Source: Roseateles depolymerans (GTDB lineage Bacteria > Pseudomonadota > Gammaproteobacteria > Burkholderiales > Burkholderiaceae_C). From it: DNA of 64,000 nucleotides. A program made the position numbers and the translations under genes. The notes under the pieces are model-generated. The model was not told the origin of the DNA, did no database searches, and worked only from the letters and a program-made list of their open reading frames with translations. Within the stretch, counting starts at the first letter, position 1; each line of letters begins with the position of its first letter. Positions 17,340 to 25,128 of the stretch are shown here, one piece after another. Location of the stretch: positions 1-64,000 of the forward strand of contig QFOD01000024.1 in the NCBI GenBank assembly GCA_003241055.1, in the 5' to 3' direction.

Positions 17340-17353
17340 GTGACAAATGTCAC
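17340..17353. promoter_or_regulatory. Perfect palindrome GTGACA-AA-TGTCAC
   Basis: A 14-base perfect palindrome lies 127 bases before the first small secreted-protein gene and 15 bases after the previous stop. Its size and AT centre suit a dimeric regulator site. The regulator is not identifiable. Confidence 0.4.
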
Positions 17354-17480
17354 GACCCGACCCTCGGCACCTCAGGGTTTACCGCGAGCCCCCACCCGCG
17401 CTTCAGGGATGGCAGCGAAGGGGCCGCGACGTAAGCTTGCAGCCATCGCTTCTTCATCTTCCTTGACGAGAGACCGCGCC

Positions 17481-17810
17481 ATGAAGTTCCTGATCCCCGC
17501 CATCGCCGCCGTCAGCGTGTTCGCCGCCCAGGCCGCCACCAACGCCACGCCCGAGCAGGCCGAGCTGCGCGCCGAGTGCGCCAAGAGCTACACCGACACC
17601 AGCACCGTCGCGATGCCCATGGCCTCCAACGAGTACCAGTTCGTGTACTCCAACGGCAAGTACAAGGGCGAGGCCCGCCCCGGCAAGCTGCTGCCCTGCA
17701 CCGAGCAGCAATACGTTGCCTACCTGGACAACAAGGCTGACCCGTCCAAGGTGATGGCCGCCTACCCGACCGCCGCCGGCCGCCCGACCGCGAAGAAGAA
17801 GGCCCAGTAA
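17481..17810 (+). CDS. Small secreted two-cysteine protein, paralogue 1
   Basis: A 109-residue protein with a signal peptide (MKFLIPAIAAVSVFAAQAA, cleavage after AQA). The mature part has two cysteines, in ELRAECAKSY and KLLPCTEQQY, which could form a disulfide, then YLDNKADPSKVMAAYPTAAGRP and a lysine-rich tail. No known family was recognised. The next gene encodes a clear paralogue sharing ELRAxCA, an EARPGKxxPC-like segment, E-x-QYxxYLD-x-ADP-x-x-VMxAYP and AGRP. An intrinsic terminator follows, so it is probably monocistronic. A periplasmic or extracellular location is expected. Confidence 0.75.
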   Translation: MKFLIPAIAAVSVFAAQAATNATPEQAELRAECAKSYTDTSTVAMPMASNEYQFVYSNGKYKGEARPGKLLPCTEQQYVAYLDNKADPSKVMAAYPTAAGRPTAKKKAQ

Positions 17811-17837
17811 AGCCTGGCGGCCCGCGCCGCCATCCCC

Positions 17838-17867
17838 AAGGCGCTCCTGTGGAGCGCCTTTGTTTTT
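17838..17867 (+). terminator. Rho-independent terminator
   Basis: AAGGCGCTCC (17838-17847) pairs perfectly with GGAGCGCCTT (17851-17860) around TGT, and is followed by TGTTTTTG. It closes the first small secreted-protein gene. Confidence 0.88.
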
Positions 17868-17916
17868 GCGGCTCCCCGGTCTACGCTGAAGGCTCAGGCC
17901 CAGCGAGGAGTACCGC

Positions 17917-18276
17917 ATGAAGACCCCGCCCTTGTTTGCCCTGCTCTGGGGCGCCTGCTGCCAGCAGGCCCTGGCTGACGACCCCGGCTTGGCCGGGCGC
18001 GCCCAGGCCGAGCTGCGTGCCGGCTGCGCCCAGAACTACGCCAGCTACCTGGCCTACTACCCGCTGGGCACGCGCAAGAGCTACCTGTTCGCCGGCGAGC
18101 GCTTCCCCGGCGACACCCGCCACTACAGCGACGCGCCGGCCTGCAGCGAGGCCCAGTACGCGCTGTATCTCGACAAGGCCGACCCCGCGCTGGTGATGAG
18201 CGCCTATCCCAGCGGCGCGGGGCGGCCGCGCGCGGCCCGGCCGGCGGCATCCGCGGCGCCCGCCGCGTCGCGCTGA
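17917..18276 (+). CDS. Small secreted two-cysteine protein, paralogue 2
   Basis: A 119-residue protein with a signal peptide (to about QQALA). The mature part aligns with the protein at 17481: ELRAGCAQNY against ELRAECAKSY, DAPACSEAQYALYLDKADPALVMSAYP against the corresponding stretch, and GAGRPRA. The two mature cysteines are conserved and the C-terminal tail is Ala/Pro-rich instead of Lys-rich. AGCGAGGAG lies a few bases before the ATG. Function unknown; it arose by tandem duplication. Confidence 0.75.
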   Translation: MKTPPLFALLWGACCQQALADDPGLAGRAQAELRAGCAQNYASYLAYYPLGTRKSYLFAGERFPGDTRHYSDAPACSEAQYALYLDKADPALVMSAYPSGAGRPRAARPAASAAPAASR

Positions 18277-18295
18277 ACGCGGCGGCGGGCCGCCC

Positions 18296-19738
18296 TCAGT
18301 CGACCTCGGGCTGCTCGCCCCAGGGCAGCATCAGCGCCAGCCACATCAGCTTCTCGAACTCCGGGCCGAACTCGGCCACGATGGCCTCCGGATCGGGGCA
18401 CAGGCCGTGGTCGGTGATGAGGCCGAACTGCACCCGCCCGGCATAGGTCAGGATGCTCAGGCCCATGCCGATGTCGCCCGACTGCGGCACCCAGAACATC
18501 ACCTGCTCCACCGTGGAGCCGCAGAACTTCAGCGCCTGGGCCGGGCCGGGCACATTGGTCATCACCGCGGTGGCCTTCTTCGCGAACAGGTTCAGCATCG
18601 CGTGCTGCACCGGCTTGATCAGCAGGCCGGCAATGGACAGCAGGCCGAAGGCCATCACCGGCTGGAAGCTGCCCTTGAGCTCGGCCATGCGGGCCCGCAC
18701 CGCGTAGAGCCGCTCCAGCGGGTTGGCGATGCCTATGGGCAGCACCAGCGGCACCAGGCCGAAGCGGTTGCCGAGCTGCCAGGCCTGCTCCAGCGGCCGC
18801 AGGTTCACCGGCACCATCGCGCGGATCTCCTTGCCGGCCGGGTCCTCACCGCGCGCACCCAGGTAGCGGCCGATCGCACCGGCGGCGCAGGCCAGCAGCA
18901 CATCGTTGACCGAGGCCCCCAGCGCCTTGCCCACGGCCCGCACGTCGTCCAGCGCCAGGCTGTTGTCCCAGGCCACCGTCTTGCGCGGCCCCGGCTTGCC
19001 CTTGAGCCGCGTGGGCGAGTCGTCCGGCATCAGCGCAAAGGCCGCCACGTCCGACACCGCCTGGTAGCCGATGCGCGCCATCTCCAGCGAGGCGTCCACG
19101 GGCGCACCGGCCGTCTTCACCGCATCGACCCCGCGCGACAGGCCCGAGCCGGTCAGGCCTATGGCCTTGACCGTCATGTTGGACAGCGGACGCAGGAAGG
19201 CGTCGAGCAGCCAGTCCGGCGGTTCGTCCGGCGCCGGGGCCGGCCCGGGTGCCGGCGGCGCCTTGCCGTCGTCGGTGATGGACAGCATCACCGCGATCAG
19301 CGCCATGCCGTCGGCGATGCAGTGGTGCACCCGCACGATCAGCGCGCTGCTGCCGTCGCCCATGTCCTCGATGAGCTGCATCTGCCAGAGCGGCCGCGCC
19401 ATGTCGAGCGCCTGCGTGCTGAGCTCGGCCACGCGCTCGCGCAGCACCTGCTCGCGCGTCTGGCCGCGCAGCGGCAGCGGCAGCTCGGCCACGACGTGGT
19501 GGGCGATGTCGAAGTCGCGGTCCAGCACCCACTGGGTGCCCAGCACGCTGTCGTCCACCACCTTCTGGCGAAAGCGTGCGTACTTGAGCAGGCGCTCCGC
19601 CACGCGCTCGCGCAGGGCCTGCAGACCGATGCCGGGGCGTATGGACCAGACCCCGACGATCATCATCAGGTTGGCCTCGGTGTCCATGCGCAGCCAGGCC
19701 GTATCCACCCTGGACATGCGTTCGCTGCTGTGACCCAA
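18296..19738 (-). CDS. Wax ester synthase/diacylglycerol acyltransferase (WS/DGAT)
   Basis: A 480-residue WS/DGAT-family acyltransferase, which uses acyl-CoA to esterify fatty alcohols or diacylglycerol and so makes storage neutral lipid. MSRVDTAWLRMD at the start, the PLWQMQLIED segment near residue 116 and the catalytic HHxxxDG motif as HHCIADG near 138 are typical. NVPGPAQALKFCG and the SILTYAGRVQFGL region near the C terminus match the second domain. The start could also be M8 (MSRVD). It is divergent from the acyl-CoA-binding protein gene, 99 bases away. Confidence 0.93.
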   Translation of the reverse strand: MGHSSERMSRVDTAWLRMDTEANLMMIVGVWSIRPGIGLQALRERVAERLLKYARFRQKVVDDSVLGTQWVLDRDFDIAHHVVAELPLPLRGQTREQVLRERVAELSTQALDMARPLWQMQLIEDMGDGSSALIVRVHHCIADGMALIAVMLSITDDGKAPPAPGPAPAPDEPPDWLLDAFLRPLSNMTVKAIGLTGSGLSRGVDAVKTAGAPVDASLEMARIGYQAVSDVAAFALMPDDSPTRLKGKPGPRKTVAWDNSLALDDVRAVGKALGASVNDVLLACAAGAIGRYLGARGEDPAGKEIRAMVPVNLRPLEQAWQLGNRFGLVPLVLPIGIANPLERLYAVRARMAELKGSFQPVMAFGLLSIAGLLIKPVQHAMLNLFAKKATAVMTNVPGPAQALKFCGSTVEQVMFWVPQSGDIGMGLSILTYAGRVQFGLITDHGLCPDPEAIVAEFGPEFEKLMWLALMLPWGEQPEVD

Positions 19739-19837
19739 ACCCGTCTCCTAGCCACCAAGTCGCGGGCCTACACTCGGCGGCCCTTGTCGGTCCATTGTCA
19801 CCAGATCGACGCCCCCGCATCAGCCCCGGAGAACCCC

Positions 19838-20089
19838 GTGAGTCTCAAAGAGCAATTCGACGCCGCCGTCGCCGCCTCCAAGTCCCTGCCCGAGCGTCCG
19901 GACAACATGACGCTGCTGAAGATCTATGCGCTGTTCAAGCAGGCCAGCGCCGGCGATGTCGACGGTTCCCGCCCCGGCTTCACCGACATGGTCGGCCGCG
20001 CCAAGTGGGACGCCTGGAACGAGCTCAAGGGCCTGAGCTCCGACGAGGCCATGCAGCAGTACGTCGACCTCATCGAGTCGCTGCAGTAA
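19838..20089 (+). CDS. Acyl-CoA-binding protein
   Basis: An 83-residue ACBP, a cytosolic carrier of long-chain acyl-CoA. The start is a GTG (SLKEQFDAAV) preceded by GGAGAA. LKIYALFKQASAGDV near residue 27 and RAKWDAWNELKGLSSDEAMQ near 54 contain the family's conserved YxxFKQAxxGD and KWDAW patterns. Adjacent to WS/DGAT, it probably delivers or buffers the acyl-CoA substrate. It ends at a hairpin. Confidence 0.95.
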   Translation: MSLKEQFDAAVAASKSLPERPDNMTLLKIYALFKQASAGDVDGSRPGFTDMVGRAKWDAWNELKGLSSDEAMQQYVDLIESLQ

Positions 20090-20110
20090 GCCCGGCAGTT
20101 GCCCCTTCGC

Positions 20111-20141
20111 ACCGGCCTCCCTCGGGAGGCCGGTCTGCTTT
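20111..20141 (+). terminator. Terminator-like hairpin after the ACBP gene
   Basis: ACCGGCCTCC (20111-20120) pairs perfectly with GGAGGCCGGT (20125-20134) around CTCG, followed by a short CTGCTTTG. The T-tract is weak, so efficiency is uncertain. Confidence 0.6.
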
Positions 20142-20159
20142 GCGGCGCCCCGCGCCCGT

Positions 20160-20480
20160 TCAGGCCGGCTTCTTCTTCGCGGGCGTCCCGCCGCCCGCCA
20201 GCAGCTCGTCGAACTGCTTGTCGATCTCGGCGGCGATGGTGTCCTTGAAGGCGCCCATCAGAAAGCCCAGCTGCGCCACCACCTCGAAATGATCGGCCGC
20301 GACGGTCAGCTCGCCGTCCACGCCCGAACGGGTGAAGCTGACGGTGTCGCTGTCCTCGCCTTCGTGCACCGTGCATTCCATGTCGAACTTCTGCTCGAGC
20401 TTCTCGGCCCAGGTCCACGCCACCTCGCGCGCCTTGGCCAGGCCCAGCTGATGGGTTCGATGAATGCGGATCTCGGCCAT
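20160..20480 (-). CDS. Polyhydroxyalkanoic acid system family protein
   Basis: A 106-residue protein of the PHA granule-region family (PF09650/TIGR02610 type). MAEIRIHRTHQLGLAKAREVA opens it, followed by WTWAEKLEQKFDMECTV, FTRSGVDGELTVAADHFEVVAQLGFLM and a tail with KKK. Family members accumulate near PHA synthase loci; the biochemical role is not established. Its place beside WS/DGAT and ACBP suggests a shared storage-lipid context, though it is on the opposite strand from ACBP. Confidence 0.85.
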   Translation of the reverse strand: MAEIRIHRTHQLGLAKAREVAWTWAEKLEQKFDMECTVHEGEDSDTVSFTRSGVDGELTVAADHFEVVAQLGFLMGAFKDTIAAEIDKQFDELLAGGGTPAKKKPA

Positions 20481-20536
20481 GCCGTGCCCCCTTGTTGATT
20501 GAGGCGCGCACTCTACGCCAGCGCCGCTGCGGCATC

Positions 20537-21502
20537 ATGCCGCCCATGAAACTGCCCCTGAAAGCCCACCTCAGCGACGCCTCTCCCCTCGTCTATGGCT
20601 GCATGGCCCTGGGCGACGACTGGGGCGCCACCGGCTTTGACGAGGCCGACATCGCCCAAGCCCACGCCGCCGTGGAAGCGGCGCTGGACATCGGCATCAC
20701 GCTGTTCGACCACGCCGACATCTACCGCGGCGGCAAGGCCGAGGCGGTGTTCGGCGAGCTGCTCAAGCGCGATGCGACGCTGCGCCGCCGCGTGCGGCTG
20801 CAGAGCAAGTGCGGCATCCGCTTCGGCGACGGCACGCTGCCCGGCCGCTACGACCTCAGCGCCGCCCACATCGAGGCCAGCGCCGAGGCCATCCTGCAGC
20901 GCCTGGGCGTGGAGCAGCTCGACATCCTGCTGCTGCACCGCCCCGATGCGCTGATGGAGCCCGAGGAGATCGCTCACGCCTTCGGCCGCCTGCAGGCGGC
21001 GGGCAAGGTCCGGCACCTGGGCGTCTCCAACATGCATGCGGCGCAGATGGCCTGGCTGCAGCGCGCACTGCCCGAGCCGCTGGTGGTCAACCAGATCGAG
21101 CTCAGCCTCGCGAAGCTGGACGCGATCGACGCCGGCACCACCTTCAACGACGGCCAGGCCACACAGCGGCCCGGCAGCCTGGCCTGGGCCGGCACGCTGG
21201 AATACGCGCAGCAGCACGGCGTGCAGCTGCAGGCCTGGAGCCCGCTGGCGCGCGGCGCCTTCGCCGACCCGGCGGCCTCGCCCGCCGCCGCCGTGGTGCA
21301 CGAGATCGCCGCCGCCCACGGCAGCACCGCCAGCGCCGTGCAGCTGGCCTGGCTGCTGCGCCACCCGGCCCGCATCCAGCCGGTACTGGGCACGGGCAAT
21401 GCCGAGCGCATCCGCGCCTGCGCGGGCGCCACCCGGCTGCTGCTCAGCCGTGACGAGTGGTATCGCCTCTACGTGGCCGCGCGGGGCCAGGCCTTGCCCT
21501 GA
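20537..21502 (+). CDS. Aldo/keto reductase, YdhF-like
   Basis: An NADPH-dependent aldo/keto reductase of about 321 residues. The catalytic tetrad can be read: Asp and Tyr in FDHADIYRGGKAE near residue 57-62, Lys in RLQSKCGIRFGDG near 93, and His in LDILLLHRPDALM near 133; GVSNMHAAQM near 170 is the family motif. VLGTGNAERIRAC near the C terminus binds the cofactor phosphate. An alternative start lies 3 codons in (MKLPLK). No Shine-Dalgarno is evident. Physiological substrate unknown. It ends one base before the convergent acetyltransferase gene. Confidence 0.92.
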   Translation: MPPMKLPLKAHLSDASPLVYGCMALGDDWGATGFDEADIAQAHAAVEAALDIGITLFDHADIYRGGKAEAVFGELLKRDATLRRRVRLQSKCGIRFGDGTLPGRYDLSAAHIEASAEAILQRLGVEQLDILLLHRPDALMEPEEIAHAFGRLQAAGKVRHLGVSNMHAAQMAWLQRALPEPLVVNQIELSLAKLDAIDAGTTFNDGQATQRPGSLAWAGTLEYAQQHGVQLQAWSPLARGAFADPAASPAAAVVHEIAAAHGSTASAVQLAWLLRHPARIQPVLGTGNAERIRACAGATRLLLSRDEWYRLYVAARGQALP

Positions 21503-21503
21503 C

Positions 21504-22043
21504 TCAGGCCTTCGACGCGCCCACCAGCGGCTGCTTGGGATGCAGCCGCGCCATCGCCAGCACGTCCTCATACACGCCGTTGCGCAGCGCATAGGCCCGG
21601 TGCCGGCCTTCCAGCTCGAAGCCATGGCGCTCGTACAGCCGTATCGCCCGCGCGTTGTCGTGGAACACGGTGAGTTCCACGCGCAGGATCTGCGCCCAGT
21701 TGTCGGCATAGTCCAGCAGCGCCGTCATCAGCGCCTGGCCCACGCCCTGGCCCTGCGCGGCTTTGGCGACCGTGATGCCCAGCGACATCGCATGGCGGCG
21801 GCGCACCGACGGACCCGCAGAGTGCAGGCCGGCCAGGCCCACCGGCCGGTCGCCCAGCAGTGCGGCCAGCACGATCTCGTTGGAACCCGGCGCAGGCGGA
21901 TTCATGCCGGCGATGCGCTGCGCCCACATCTCCTCGCTGGCAAAGGGCAGCTGCAGCGTGCCGCCGAAGACCTCGGGGTCGGTGAACTGTTCGGCAATCG
22001 CGGCGGCGTCAGCGGGTTTGACGCGGCGCAGGGTCAGGCTCAT
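21504..22043 (-). CDS. GNAT acetyltransferase, YhhY/AaaT-like
   Basis: A 179-residue N-acetyltransferase. DPEVFGGTLQLP and the ALLGDRPVGLAGLH strand match the N-terminal region of E. coli YhhY; AAQGQGVGQALM is the acetyl-CoA motif near residue 96; LRVELTVFHDNARAIRLYERHGFELEG is the conserved C-terminal motif; YALRNGVYEDVLAMARL is nearly the YhhY ending. YhhY (AaaT) is reported to acetylate some free L-amino acids. The gene starts 35 bases inside the upstream aminopeptidase gene, so the two are transcriptionally linked. Confidence 0.88.
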   Translation of the reverse strand: MSLTLRRVKPADAAAIAEQFTDPEVFGGTLQLPFASEEMWAQRIAGMNPPAPGSNEIVLAALLGDRPVGLAGLHSAGPSVRRRHAMSLGITVAKAAQGQGVGQALMTALLDYADNWAQILRVELTVFHDNARAIRLYERHGFELEGRHRAYALRNGVYEDVLAMARLHPKQPLVGASKA

Positions 22044-23067
22044 GGGTGGGATCCTCCAGGCCGCGCAAGTTAGCACGGCGCTGCGCGGCCGCCAGCGGCT
22101 TGAGCGCCGCCACCGCGGCATGGAAGCGCGCCCAGTCGCGCCCCTCGTGCTCGAACAGGCGCTCGAAGGCCGGCACCAGTTCGTCGTAGGCCCCCAGCAG
22201 CGCGAAGCTCGCGTTGTTGGCGCGCACGAACCAGCCCTCGTAGCCCGGCGCCTCGCGCGGCACGCGCTCGCGCAGCGCGGCCAGCACCGCGGCCTTGGCC
22301 GCGGCGCGTTCGGCCTCGGGGCGCGCGTAGGCCGCCAGCAGCTGCTCACGCCCCTCACGCGCGAGTTGCAAGAAGGCCGCTCGCCGCGCCCGCCCGGCCT
22401 CGAAGGCGTGGGCGGCCTCGGGCTTGTCGGCCAGCCAGGCACGCGCGCCCAGCAGCTCCACGGCGCTGGCATAGGCCTCGTTGAAGCCGGTGTCGTCGCT
22501 GACGTAAACCCGCTGGTGGGCCAGCTCGTGAAAGATCAGCCCGGCCAGCTCGCCCTCGGGGTAGTTCAGGAAGGTGTTGAGCAGCGGGTCGCCGCCCAGC
22601 CAGGCGCTCCAGCCCAGCGTCGAATAGGCCGGCACGGGCAAGACCTGGGCCTCCCAGCCCTGCGCCGTCAGCGCCTCGGCCTCGCTGCGGGCACGCGCCA
22701 GGTCGAACCAGCCCTGATAACCCGCGCAGCCCATCAGCGGGTAGCACCAGGTCTTGAGCGTGAGGCTGTAGGGCGCGGCGGCCACCACGTTCCACACCAC
22801 CGCGTCACGGTGCAGGTCGGCATAGCGGCGGTAGCTGTTGTTGTCGGGCAGGGCCAGGCGCTGCACCGCGAAGTCGCGCATCTGCTGCGACAGCTTCAGG
22901 CGCTCGGCCAGCACAGGCGGCGTGGCCGGGTCGGCTAGCCACTCGCCCACCGGCCGCGCGGCGCGCACCACCGCCAGATGGCCGCCGGCCGCCTGGCTCC
23001 AGTGGGACAGCGTGCTGCAGCCGCTCAGCGCGAGGGCCAGCAGCAACCAGGCCAGGCGGCGGATCAC
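22009..23067 (-). CDS. Putative aminopeptidase lipoprotein (HExxH zinc protease)
   Basis: A 352-residue protein of the predicted aminopeptidase family PF10023. The start is a GTG overlapping the upstream stop (GTGA). It has a lipobox (ALSGC, Cys about 17), the zinc motif FHELAHQR near residue 178 and the NEAYASAVELLG segment near 197 that supplies the third ligand in this group. It should be outer-membrane anchored and face the periplasm. The YPEGELAGLIFHELAHQ arrangement is typical. It is downstream of the molybdopterin oxidoreductase by overlap. Confidence 0.88.
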   Translation of the reverse strand: MIRRLAWLLLALALSGCSTLSHWSQAAGGHLAVVRAARPVGEWLADPATPPVLAERLKLSQQMRDFAVQRLALPDNNSYRRYADLHRDAVVWNVVAAAPYSLTLKTWCYPLMGCAGYQGWFDLARARSEAEALTAQGWEAQVLPVPAYSTLGWSAWLGGDPLLNTFLNYPEGELAGLIFHELAHQRVYVSDDTGFNEAYASAVELLGARAWLADKPEAAHAFEAGRARRAAFLQLAREGREQLLAAYARPEAERAAAKAAVLAALRERVPREAPGYEGWFVRANNASFALLGAYDELVPAFERLFEHEGRDWARFHAAVAALKPLAAAQRRANLRGLEDPTHEPDPAPRQTR

Positions 23068-25067
23068 GCGGCTTCGATTTGAACCAGGCAGTCGTAGAAC
23101 GCCGGCGCATTGCCCATATCGGTCAGCCGCTGGTGCGTCACCTCGTTCACGTTGGTGCCCTCAGCGCCCAGCTTGCGCCACCACACGCCCAGGCCGTTGA
23201 CCACGCCGGGCCGGGCGCGTGGGCTGACCTTGAGCGTGGCCACGTAGCGGCCGCGGTCGTTGAAGGCGGCCACCCGCGCGCCGTCAAGCAGGCCGCGTGC
23301 GGCGGCGTCGCTCGCGTGCATCTCGATCAGCGGCTCGCCCTCGATGTCGCGCAGGCTCTTCACGTTCACGAAGCTGCTGTTCAGGAAGTTGCGCGCCGGC
23401 GGCGAGATCATGGCCAGCGGGTAGCGGGCCGCCAGCGCGGGCGCGGTCAGCGCACTCTCGTAGTTGGGCACGTAGTCGGCCCCAGCCGCCTGCGCACGGC
23501 CATTGGGTGTGTGAAAGCCGCCGTTCGCGAACGGCGCGTCGGGAATGGGCAGCGTCTGCCAGCCCTGAGTGCGCAGCAGGTCCAGGTCGATGTCGGCGCA
23601 GAACACCTGGGCGGCCAGCTGTTCGTCCGTCTCCTGCAGCGCGGGGTGGTCCAGGCCCATGGCGGCGGCCAGCTCACGGAAGATCTGCGTGTTGGGCTTG
23701 GCCTCGCCCAGCGGCGCAATCGCGGGCTGGTTCATCAGCACGTCGGTGTGGCCGTAGCTGGTGTGCAGGTCCAGGTGCTCCAGCTGCGTCGTGGCCGGCA
23801 GCACGTAGTCGGCCAGGTCGGCCGTGTCGGTCATGAAGTGCTCCAGCACCACGGTGAACAGGTCCGCGCGCTGGAAGCCGGCCACCACCTGGGGCGACTG
23901 CGGCGCCACCGCGACCGGGTTGCTGTTGTAGACGATCAGCGCCTCTATCGGCGGATCGGCCTGCAGCAGCGCATCGCCGATGCTGCTCATGTTGACCATG
24001 CGCGGCTGGCGGCCCGCCAGCAGGTCGGGCCGCTCCAGCCGCGGGTTCCTGTAGGGAGCGAACCAGCCCGAGGCGCTCAGTAGCAGCCCCCCACTGGCAT
24101 GGCGCCAGGCGCCGGTCAAACAGGGCAGCAACGCGATCAGTCGCACCGCGTTGCCGCCGCCGCGCACGCGCTGCATGCCGTAGTTCAGGCGTATCGCGGC
24201 CGGCCGCGTGCCGGCGTAGTCCTGCGCCAGGCCGCGCACCTCGTCCGGGCTGATGCCGCAGACCTGGGCCACGCGCTCCGGCGGCCACATCAGCGCCTTC
24301 TCGCGCAGCTCCTCCCAGCCGTCCACATGCCTGGCGATGTAGTCGTGGTCCAGCCGGTCATGCACGATCAGCTCGTGCATCAGGCCCAGCGCCAGTGCGC
24401 CGTCGGTGCCGGGCAGCAGCGCGATGTGCTGGTGGCATTTGTCGGCGGTCTCGGTCTTGCGCGGGTCGATGCAGATGAGCTTGGCGCCCGCCCGCTTGGC
24501 CTGGTTGGCATAGGTCCAGAAGTGCAGGTTGGACGCGATGGAGTTGCTGCCCCAGATCAGGATGAGTTTCGCGTCTGCGAAATGCCGGGTGTGCATGCCC
24601 AGCTTGTGGCCGTAGGTGGCGGCCAGGCCGGCGCCGCCGGCCGAGGCGCAGATGGTGCGGTCCAGCCGCGCGGCGCCTAAAGCGTTGAAGAAGCGGCCCG
24701 CCATGGCCTCGCCCTGCAGCTGGCCCATGGTGCCGGCATAGCTGTAGGGCTGGATGCGCTGCGGGTCGCGCGCCGCGATGACGTTCAGCCGCGCGGCGAT
24801 GTCGGCCAGCGCCTCGGCCCAACTGACGCGCTCGAAGCGCGGCGCCTCGGTCTTGGGGCTGACCCGTTTCAGCGGATGCAGCAGGCGTTCGGGGTGGTAG
24901 GTGCGCTCCGCGTAGCGCGACACCTTGGTGCACAGCGCGCCATGGGTGCTGGGGTGGTCGGCCCGACCCTGGACCTTGATCACGCGTTCGTTCTCGACGG
25001 TGATCTGCAGCGCGCAGGTGTCGGGGCAGTCGTGGGGGCAGGCGCCGAAGACGGTACGGGTGGTCAT
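23064..25067 (-). CDS. Molybdopterin-dependent oxidoreductase
   Basis: A 667-residue member of the DMSO reductase superfamily. The N-terminal cluster ligands GACPHDCPDTC and later CTKVSRYAERTYHPERLLHPLKR form the [4Fe-4S] domain; WGSNSIASNLH and CIDPRKTETADKC bind the molybdopterin dinucleotide, and the C-terminal domain includes RNFLNSSF and VKSLRDIEGEP. No Tat signal is visible, so it is probably cytoplasmic. Electron donor and substrate are unknown; relatives include formate dehydrogenase-like and thiosulfate/polysulfide-type proteins. The start MTTRTVF follows a hairpin; an ATG 13 codons upstream is possible. Confidence 0.9.
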   Translation of the reverse strand: MTTRTVFGACPHDCPDTCALQITVENERVIKVQGRADHPSTHGALCTKVSRYAERTYHPERLLHPLKRVSPKTEAPRFERVSWAEALADIAARLNVIAARDPQRIQPYSYAGTMGQLQGEAMAGRFFNALGAARLDRTICASAGGAGLAATYGHKLGMHTRHFADAKLILIWGSNSIASNLHFWTYANQAKRAGAKLICIDPRKTETADKCHQHIALLPGTDGALALGLMHELIVHDRLDHDYIARHVDGWEELREKALMWPPERVAQVCGISPDEVRGLAQDYAGTRPAAIRLNYGMQRVRGGGNAVRLIALLPCLTGAWRHASGGLLLSASGWFAPYRNPRLERPDLLAGRQPRMVNMSSIGDALLQADPPIEALIVYNSNPVAVAPQSPQVVAGFQRADLFTVVLEHFMTDTADLADYVLPATTQLEHLDLHTSYGHTDVLMNQPAIAPLGEAKPNTQIFRELAAAMGLDHPALQETDEQLAAQVFCADIDLDLLRTQGWQTLPIPDAPFANGGFHTPNGRAQAAGADYVPNYESALTAPALAARYPLAMISPPARNFLNSSFVNVKSLRDIEGEPLIEMHASDAAARGLLDGARVAAFNDRGRYVATLKVSPRARPGVVNGLGVWWRKLGAEGTNVNEVTHQRLTDMGNAPAFYDCLVQIEAA

Positions 25068-25069
25068 GG

Positions 25070-25099
25070 CAATCGCGGGGCTTGGCAACCCCGCGATTG
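25070..25099 (-). promoter_or_regulatory. Long hairpin in the leader of the molybdopterin oxidoreductase gene
   Basis: CAATCGCGGGG (25070-25080) pairs perfectly with CCCCGCGATTG (25089-25099) around an 8-base loop. In the chosen start it would end 2 bases before the ATG and cover the place of the ribosome binding site; none is visible. There is no T-tract. It could be a translational or RNA-stability element, or a GC-rich repeat. Confidence 0.5.
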
Positions 25100-25128
25100 T
25101 GACCATCCGCAGCCGGGCGACCTGCCCA

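Noticed and set aside
18407..19837. Long upstream extension of the ACBP gene
   Set aside because: The extension is antisense to WS/DGAT; the ACBP domain begins at the GTG at 19838 with its own GGAG site.
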